Shown here piece after piece: positions 1 to 9,100 of a stretch of DNA of 64,000 bases. The translations under genes were made by a program, and so were the position numbers. The notes under the pieces were generated by a model that saw only the letters and a list, made by a program, of their open reading frames with translations, searched no databases and had not been told where the DNA came from. The DNA is from Treponema sp. (GTDB lineage Bacteria; Spirochaetota; Spirochaetia; Treponematales; Treponemataceae): positions 1 through 64,000 of the forward strand of contig JAEDDW010000003.1 of NCBI GenBank assembly GCA_016293645.1, written 5' to 3'. The first letter of the stretch is position 1. Each line of letters starts with the position of its first letter.

Positions 1-15
1 AAAGGGATAAACCAT
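1..15 (-). CDS. 5' end of an unidentified gene leaving the window
   Basis: Only the first five codons (ATG GTT TAT CCC TTT) lie in the window. The start is supported by a Shine-Dalgarno-like AGGTG at 22-26 (six bases upstream) and a perfect TATAAT -10 box at 45-50 on the minus strand. No -35 box is convincing. The product cannot be identified from five residues. It would be transcribed away from the giant genes, directly downstream of their terminator. Confidence 0.45.
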
Positions 16-59
16 ATCTTTCACCTCGTTTTTGAGTAGGATTCATTATAGCATACCAT

Positions 60-92
60 AAAAAAAACGGCACCCTGCCTTAGCAGGGTGTC
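60..92 (-). terminator. Rho-independent terminator of the 3963 aa gene
   Basis: Perfect 8-bp stem (71-78 with 83-90), four-base loop, then a run of T on the minus strand (A run 60-67 on the plus strand). It lies about 30 bp past the stop codon of the giant gene. Confidence 0.85.
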
Positions 93-121
93 GCAAAAAG
101 TTTTAAACCGTGGAATAAAAA

Positions 122-3100
122 CTAGCGCATCTGGGCGGTTTCGATGTTACCGTCAACACCATCAATGGCCGTAGAATAACCAAGAACAGCGTTCTTTGAC
201 CCGTTACCCCAAGTCCAACCCCAGCTAGCATGATTAGAATTTGTACCAGTAGTAGATGCCTTTAATACACCCGCATCTTTCCAAACTGCAACATTAATTT
301 TGTTATATTGTCCGTTTGCTTCCTCATTGATTGTACTTGATGTAGGCACAACAATACACTCCCAATCACCAGTTACCTTATCTGAAACAGAACCAACTGG
401 AGCAGCATTACTTGTATTAACCTTGTATGCATATTTTGGTCTTACAGAGCTTGATGAGTAATAACCAATGTATGGTATTGCATTTCCATCAGCAGTATCA
501 TAGGCAACATCAATAGTAAGCTTGTCACCAAGAACTCCGCAGGAATCTACAACACAAGTTTTAAAATCTCTTGAGTTTGTTGCTTTTCCCTTTATATCAC
601 TATCAAGATATGCATATACAAGATCCAGTGTCTGTGGGTCATAGGCAGCAATATGAATACCTCCTTTCTTATCTACTGCAAGCTGGCAGTAGTTTCCTGC
701 CTTTTTCTGGTTACCAGTAAATACCGTAACAGGATCAGACCAACCAGTTGCCGCAGTATCTCCTCCACGTAATGTTGTTGGAGTATCATTATATGAATAC
801 AAAAGTTTTGAACCATCATACCATACAGCAACTACAACATCATCAACAGTCGCTCCCTCATTAGAAACAACTCCAATACTAACATATTGACCTGGCTTCC
901 TGTTTGTTGTATTTGTTATTACCTGAACCTCTCCATTACGATAATCAAGTCCCTTTAATGGCATATTGTCTTTATCATTACCACTTCGTTTGTTGGTAAT
1001 ATAACCATTCGTAACTTTATTATCCTTTAAGAATGTATTATCGGAACCTTTTTCCTTATCAGTACCATACGCACTATTTCTTTTGTTTACTGCATGTCTA
1101 AATCGAATCTGATTTGCAGCAGAATCATAATAAGCCATATACAAATAAGTTTGGTTATTATGAACAGCAGTTGCCAAAGAAGGAGACTTAAACCTCTGCT
1201 TTACAAATTTTGATTTACCATCAATTGTTAAACCGATCTGGTCTAAAACAATCGCATTCTTTACATCCATAGAACCACGCTGACCTGTTTCACCCATATC
1301 CCATTCACTTGAAACAAGAACGAAATGATCTGCACTACCGCTATTAATGTCTCCACCAGCTGCTACACCAAAAGAATGTCCCTGAGAATCATAGATAAAT
1401 TCTGTTGATGTAAAGAAGTCATAGGAACCCATCCACCTGTCATAAGAAGTAGGTGTAAAACCACCGTTATTGTTATCTTGCATATTAGTACTATCATCAT
1501 TACGCCTTGCACCACGAGCCATAGCGAAATACTGCGATCCATCAACATATGCAAAGCCAATAACACCTGTACTTGGGTTAATTCGCATACGAGGCTGAAT
1601 TGCCATACCACCACCAGTTGCTTTTGCAGCAGTTTTATTGAATTCCCAAACTGCAAGTTCAATATCATCTGTGAGGCGGTTGTTGTTGTATCCATTTGGC
1701 TGACGGTTGTAGTAATTGCTGTAGATTTCCTCATCCCCCTCTTTCTTTGTTGCCGCAACCGTTTCCTGATAATTACCTCTTGCATCATTATTATTTATAT
1801 TGTTCATTGCTGAAACATCGTTAACAGATAAAGTTACTTTAACACTTTTAAGATCACCGATAGAGAGAACATTATCTGTTTCTTCTGTATCGTCACTATC
1901 AATCTTCTTTTTAGCAAGTGTAACTGTAGTTGTTCCATCTGAAACTGTCGCAACATTTGTTCCAATATTAAATCCTTCAATTGCAATATTTTCATCAGAC
2001 CTTACAGTGTAGCGTCCCAAAGCGGAACGGCTGTGTGCTGTTGGGAATGATTCATCCAAGATATCCAAACTTGTAGTTACCTTAGTCACATACGGAACAA
2101 CATCCACAGAATATTCTGCATTGTGTCTTGTTCCGTCTTCTTCGGAATCTATGTTCTTTATTCTTTCTGAAGAGTCGTTATTGCTTGAATCATAAGCAGT
2201 TACAGAAAGTTTTTCACCGATCTTTGCAACATTATTTGTCCACTTTTCTGTATCAACTGTAAATTCCCAGGCAACCTTGTGTCCATTCTGGCCAAAGTAT
2301 GCATCGTTACTGCTGAAATTTTTTCTCTTTGCAGCATCTTCACTTGAAGTTGGAGAAATCACGTCATAGATAGCAAGATTCCATCCGTCGCTGCCTGTTA
2401 TCGAGCCACCTCCAGAAATCTTAAAATCTCCTGCATACACACTCCAAGATTTGTTATTATTGTCATATCTTGCATTAATCTGGCCAGTTGTTTTTCCATA
2501 AGAGTAAACGATCTTGTTAAGACAAATATCATCATATGCTGTTCCGCGGAATACTATTTTTCCAGAAACCTTTGGAGCACCTACAGTAAACGGAGCCTTG
2601 TTAAGGTCAGTTCCTACAATATCATCCTCAAGTTCAATATGTCCGAATTTTGCGCTGTTTGAGTAAAGGCTGTTGTCGTCCTTGCCGTTCCACTTGAACT
2701 TGTGGATTACGACATTCGGTTTGTTTCCATCGACAAGATCAATTGTGAAATCGCTTACGTAGATGACCGCACACTGGGAATCAACGCCAATGGTTCTTCC
2801 GTCTGTGCTGTCCCAGAATGTGAACGACAATGGCTTTCCTGTTCCGTCGGCGATAGAAAGATCCGTAAGAGTTTCCTTTGAAACTACAAACTTCTTGAAT
2901 CTTGGGGTCTTTCCATAATCCATTGAGTATGTTGCATTCCTGCTGTCAAGAACTGTGGCAGTGGCAGAAGGTGAAAGTGTATAACCTGCCGCACCTTCCG
3001 TAATGGCTGTTCCGTCTGCCGACTTTGTTGGCTTTACAGTGTCATAGTTAACCGCACCTTCAGCAACAGTCACAGCATCAGGAGCCTTGTTCATGACCAT

Positions 3101-6100
3101 GTTGATTGTTCCGTTGCCGCCGATGATTTCCGGAACAACAGCAAGGCTGCCCTTGATTGCAAACGGCTTTCTTCCGCTGCCTTCTGTCTTGAGATAGAAT
3201 TTCTCAGCAAAGCCGTCTGTTGAATACCATGAGTACTCTTCAAATTCCGATGCTTCAAATTCCTTGTTATCGTCAATATCAGTTCCAAGGTAAACCTTTG
3301 CGATACGAGGTGCATTGTTTGAAACAAATACGTCCACCTTCTTCATGGCAACGTTGGCGGCCTTGTCCCATGCGAGGACGTAAAGTGTCGCATTACCGTC
3401 AGGAAGGTTTCCGCTTCTGAGGGTTGCAGACCAGACTCCGGTTGTCTTGTTGATGGACTCAAGGATTCCGTCTCCATCATCGTTCTTGATGTTGTATGGA
3501 TTCTGAGAGAATGAACCGTTGAAGCTTTCACGCTTTGAGTCATTGTTTGCGGTCTGTCCGTAGACAAAGAATGCAGTATCTGCACTTGTGTCAGCAGTTT
3601 CAGGAGTGAATGTGACCTTTTTTCCATCAATGGAAGCAATCGTTCTATACACACCGCCGATCTTTACAAGTCCGCCGGCACGGATATGCTTGTCCAAAGT
3701 TTCGCTTACAGTAAAGTCAGACTTTGTAGACTGGGTACCTGTATGACGCTTTCCATAAAGATCTATGTTTGCAAGAGAACGGCTGGCAGAACCTGTTACA
3801 ACGGAAATTGATTCCGTATCATATGTTGTAACCTTATTGAAGCTAGTGCTTTCTCCAGCAACCTTTACAGGATCAAGATATGCGGCATTATTTCCAGATG
3901 CATCACTTCTTCCAAAGAAGAAGAGAACATAATCGAATCCTGAACCACCAGTCTCATCAGTCACCATGTTGTCGATTGTAAACTGATAGCTTGAATCCCT
4001 TACTGTGTAGTCTTTGCCGATAATTTCATCACCGCTCTTTATGTCTCCAATTATTGGAGCCTTATTATCTACGGCAACTGTGTATGTTCCGGTGAAGGTC
4101 TTTGAAGTAGCACCATTACCGCCGTCCATATCCTTTGCTGTAACCGTATAAGTTGCACCGGCGCTAGGATCTACCTTGACGTAAACCTTGTATGCATCCT
4201 TGTCACTTCCGGAATAATTCTTATCATATTTTACCTTTGTCCAGTTAGGATATACTTCAAGCCCCTTCTTGACGGCAATTTCATCTCCCTTGATTCCAGA
4301 TTCATCAAAGATATCGACAACAAGCCACCAGTGTCCCTTAAGGAACATTCCCGCTTCGTAGGCACGTGTTGCATTTGGTGTCACGGAAGCAACATCGGAA
4401 GTTGATGTAGACGAATCAGTTTCAATGAGAGAACAGGTTCCCTGCGGAGCCTTTGAGTCAACGTGGATTTCGATTATGTCTTCAGACCATGCACCGACTT
4501 TCTTTTCCGCATTGATGCCGCAGACACGCAGACGGATGTCCTTTGTGCCATCGCCGGTTGGATTGAATTCACCTTCTTCATTGAGGTTAAGTCCCCAGGC
4601 GGAACCAACAAGGTCGCATTTGATTCCCCACCAGGCCTTGCGTTCTTCAGCTGTATCAAGGCCTTCAACAATGAGGCTTTCATCTCTTGCACCGCCATCA
4701 CCATCATTGATCTTTGCCATGGTGAAAATCTTGTCCGATGATCCTGATTTTTTCATGGCTTCAAGTGCGGCATAGTCAACTGTGTCAAAGTCGCCGTCGT
4801 TGTCCACGTCAATCTGCATGTATACAGAAGAAACCGATGTGGTCATTGACGGAATCGAAGCTGAACCTGTGGCGCGGATGAGTCCACCGAGAGTAACATA
4901 CTTGCCGTCAGCCTCAGTACCTTCCGTGCAGTCTGACTTCTTAGGATATGTGAATCTTGTTACAGGTTTATCTGCATCAGGATTGTATTTGATCTCGTGC
5001 TTTTCGATATGGAAATTTCCGAGAACGTCCTCGACCTTCACATAGATTGGAATCGTATAGATTCCGTTTTCCTTTTTAGTTTTATAGGTTTCCGCAAATT
5101 CCTTCGTGAACTTTTTCTTGTCACCGCTTGTGTCGGCACCGTCGAAAGTAAACATCCATGAGCCGTTGAGAATGGTATTTCCACCCCATACGGAAACATC
5201 TCCTGCAAGCTCAGCATCGGACTTTGCGCGCTGTGAGGGATCAGGCACAAGATATTTTACGCTTGCAAGACCTGAGCGGCCTGTCGAGCTGTCGTCGGCG
5301 ATTCCCTTGAATACAATGTCGCCTGTCTTTTCTTCTGTCTTTGAAGGCTCGATGTTTGAAACCGTAGGAGCCGTATTGTCCACGTAGAATGTGGCAGGGC
5401 TGTTCTGCTTAAGGTCACACTTGTCGTAAGCAAGCACGGTGATTGTAACTTCACCGGTGCCAAACTGGCTCATGTCGATTTTACCGGTCGTCCAGATGGA
5501 AATCTTTGTGTCATCTGTGCCTGTGTCTATTCCGGAAGCATCTTTCTGTTTGCCATATACAAAAGTACCAGTATCTTTTGTAAATCCCTCACTATATTTG
5601 CTATTTAAAGTCTTTCCGTCCATGTCCTTCCATAGTTTCATAGTCTTGGAAGGTCCCTTGATTTCAAGGGTCATACCTGCAATTTCATTTGCATCATGAG
5701 ACTTGATCCTGAATTCAACAAACTTCTTTTCTGTACCACCGACAAAGACACCGGTATTTACTGTTGTGGCATCTCCATTTGCTGGTGCTCCGTCTTCATT
5801 AGTCTTATAGGCAATTAATTCGACGGAATCGATTTCAGGGCTGTTGCAGTCGCTGATGTAATGGAGGGCTTTTGCAGAAAGGGAATCATCCTTTTCTGTC
5901 TTGTAATCCTCTGACTTGAACTTGAAGTAAGGCCTGTAGAAACTTCCGCTGTCAGTATTGCCTGTATAGAACCACTTGCCTTTTTTGTCCTTTACATAGA
6001 AATATACATTCTTAGAACCGTCTCCTTTATCGCTTGGAGTAAATGTCCAGTCGGAACCGTTGAGTGTCGTTGTTCCTGTAACTGGACTTGTGACATTTCC

Positions 6101-9100
6101 GCTTGCATCAACAGCAATCTGCGTATCACTGATGATGAAAGCGCCAGCTTCTATTTCTCCATCATCATCGGTGACAGTACCGTTGATCTGGGCATCAGTT
6201 CCGTTGATGAGATTGTAGTTGTTGACAGTTCCATCCTCTGTCTTTTTCTGGCGGGAAAGGTTTGTAACCTGAATTACCGGGCGGTCGGCGTTGACGTCAA
6301 CATTGAATTTTGTTGCGTTCCAGCTGAATGTTTTTGTACCGCCGGCCGCTGTTTCAACTTTGACTGCACTTGTATTACCGGCCTTGTCCTTTACATGAGG
6401 AAGGATCCAGATTGTACCCTTACCGCTTTCGTAAACATCGTCTGCAACAACTCTTTCAATTGCACCTGAAAGAGTATTGAAATCAAAGTCTTTAAAATTC
6501 CAGCTGTAGATTTTTGCGATGTCGGTTATTGTCTCGCCGAATTTTGTCCAGCCGTAAACAGTAAGATCCTTTGAAGAATCGTCATAAAGATCCTTAGGGT
6601 CTCCGGTAACAGCAGGAGCAGTCTTTCCTGTTGCATAGTAAAGGTCCATCGAGAAGAGGGCTACAGTTTCCTCTACGCGGCCTTCGATATCAATCGTTCC
6701 GTTTACGTTGTCACGGCTTGTGCTGTATTCAACGGTAGGAGCCACATCATCAACTGAGAATGTGAGTACGCTTGAGTTGTAGAATTTATTTCCAGCTGTA
6801 TCGACTGTCGTTACAGTCAAAGTACCGATCTTGTTGCCAGATCCAAGAGCTGAATTCAAGTCAGCTGCGGTAACGGAGATCTTCCATCCGCTGATCTTGG
6901 TTTTATCTGTAATTTCACTGTATGTCTTGTATGTTTCACTGGTTCCAGGAACATTTGTCCAGTCAGTAAGGTCTACACTTGTCTCGTCCGCCCTGAACAG
7001 AAGAGTATGGGCAAGTGCGCTTTCGCCACCGGAGGCTTTCCTAATCTTAACATCAAGAACCTTGTCTGCAGAGACTTCACCGATTCCGCTCTGAAGATCC
7101 CTGATCGTTCCGTAGAGGACAACGTTCTGTCTTCCGTTGACAGTAACAGTGCCGCTTGCAGAAGAAGCTGTCTTGCCTGCATCAAGGGAAACAAATTCCG
7201 CACTGAATTCAGGGCTTTCCTCATCCATCCAGACTGTCTTTTCAAAATCATCAGATCTATTGCCAACGGCATCAACTGCATAAAGCTTGAGCCTGTTGTT
7301 TTTACCGGCCTCATAGCCGCTGACCGTTCCCTTGAATTTATAGTTGTTTGTCTCACCGTCACGGGTTGCAACGATGGTACCTTTGACTCTATTTCCTTCA
7401 GCATCCTCTTTGCCGTGAGGAACAAGCACATAGTTGATTTCAGAAATTCCGCTGCCGGCATCCACGTACTGACCTTCGATTGAAATGTCTGTACCCTTGT
7501 ACCATTTTGTCTCTGCGACGAAATAGCTGCCACCGATCTTGAGATCACCAGGGGCTGCACTTGCAATATCGCTGGCACTCTTAATCACAGGAGCCGTGTT
7601 GTCAAGTTTATATGTAATGCTTGCAGAAGCCGTCTGGCCGAAAATGTCGGTAACGGTATATTCCACAGCTTTTTCCTTCACTTCAGGCGTTTCAGTCACA
7701 GGATAGATGGTCTCAGTGAAAGATCCCTTGGCATTATCATTATCATTATCATTATACTTTAACTTTTCTGCATCGGTCTTTTCGACTGTTGAGTCCGTAT
7801 CTGCATGATCAGATCCAGGTGTACGCACCACACTTCTGATCACTGCTGTTGAGGTACCGTTGAAGTTGAGGGCTTTTCCTGAAACTGAAAGTTTTCCTTG
7901 ATTCTTTTCATTTGTGTAGCTGCTTGTATATGAATTGTTTGGGGGAGCTACAATTGAGATGGTTGGAGATCCGCCTGAGACACCGACGTAATAGGACTGG
8001 CTTTTAGCAAAGTTGTATGGAGTCTCAGTCTCAGATTTAAAGTGTTTATCTTTTACAACAAAATAGATTTCATATTTACCTTCTTTCTCAGGGAGTTTCT
8101 GGGAAAGATTCATGCTTGTAGGTTCTCCGGAAATACCAAGAGAAACACGAATGAAATCACTACTGTCAACTCTGAAGTTAGCACTGCCATCGTCATTATA
8201 AGATTCAGCTTCTCTATAATATGCAGTGGCTTCCTTCAAGCCATCATCATCGGAAAGGCCGCCAAGAAGGATGTTGTTGCTTGTCAGCCCAAAGAGGTTT
8301 TTGCCTGAAACGATTTCATTATTTCCGCACAAAACAAAATTTGACGGTGAAACATTTGGTTTATCCGTAGTCTGGTCAACGATGTAGCTGAGATCCTTGT
8401 CTAGATTTACGCAGTACCTGTTGCCTGCCATATCCTTGGCGGTCATTACAATGAGGATATTCTTTCTTGCATCTGTATCGGAAACCTTTTTTGTATCGAT
8501 CTCAAAAGTTCCGCCGAATTTGTTGCATGAGCCAATAGTATGCTCATCATCAAAAAGTCCGTCACAACCGGCAACCTTAGTTCCATTTGTTACAATCACA
8601 TTGCCGTCATCATCAAATTTAACCTTTGGTGATTCATCAGAGTCTTCAGTAACCAAAGTCATCGCTGTTCCTTCCGCAGCTTCATAAACTTCATATCTGA
8701 CTTCTGCCAGGTCGTAGTTGTCGCTTGCATTGAATGTGACACTGATGGTTCCGTTGACGAAAGGTCTTCCCGAAGCATTGGCAACTTCAGGTGTGACAGC
8801 TGTAACGTTGAGTGAAGGTGCCTTGTTGTCCACAACGTATGTGAACTTGTCTGATTCGGTCTGGCCGTATTCATCCTCAACGGAATAGACTACGGAAACA
8901 GATTCTCTTTCAGCACCCGGTGTTGTTGCGGCGGCCGCGATATCTTCTTCAAAACTTACAGTACCGGGACCTTCTGTTGTCTTTCCAGGAACTTCAAAAT
9001 TCTTTGCATTTCCGCTTTCGTCCTTGAGATACTCATAAGTTCCGTCGGCCTTCTGGCGCTTAACTTTTACAGTAACCGGTGACTTTGAAAGGTTTGTGAG

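Noticed and set aside
6973..7578. 201-codon ORF in another frame of the giant gene (and many similar ones on both strands)
   Set aside because: Low-complexity shadow frame of a clear coding gene with repeated modules; no start signal.
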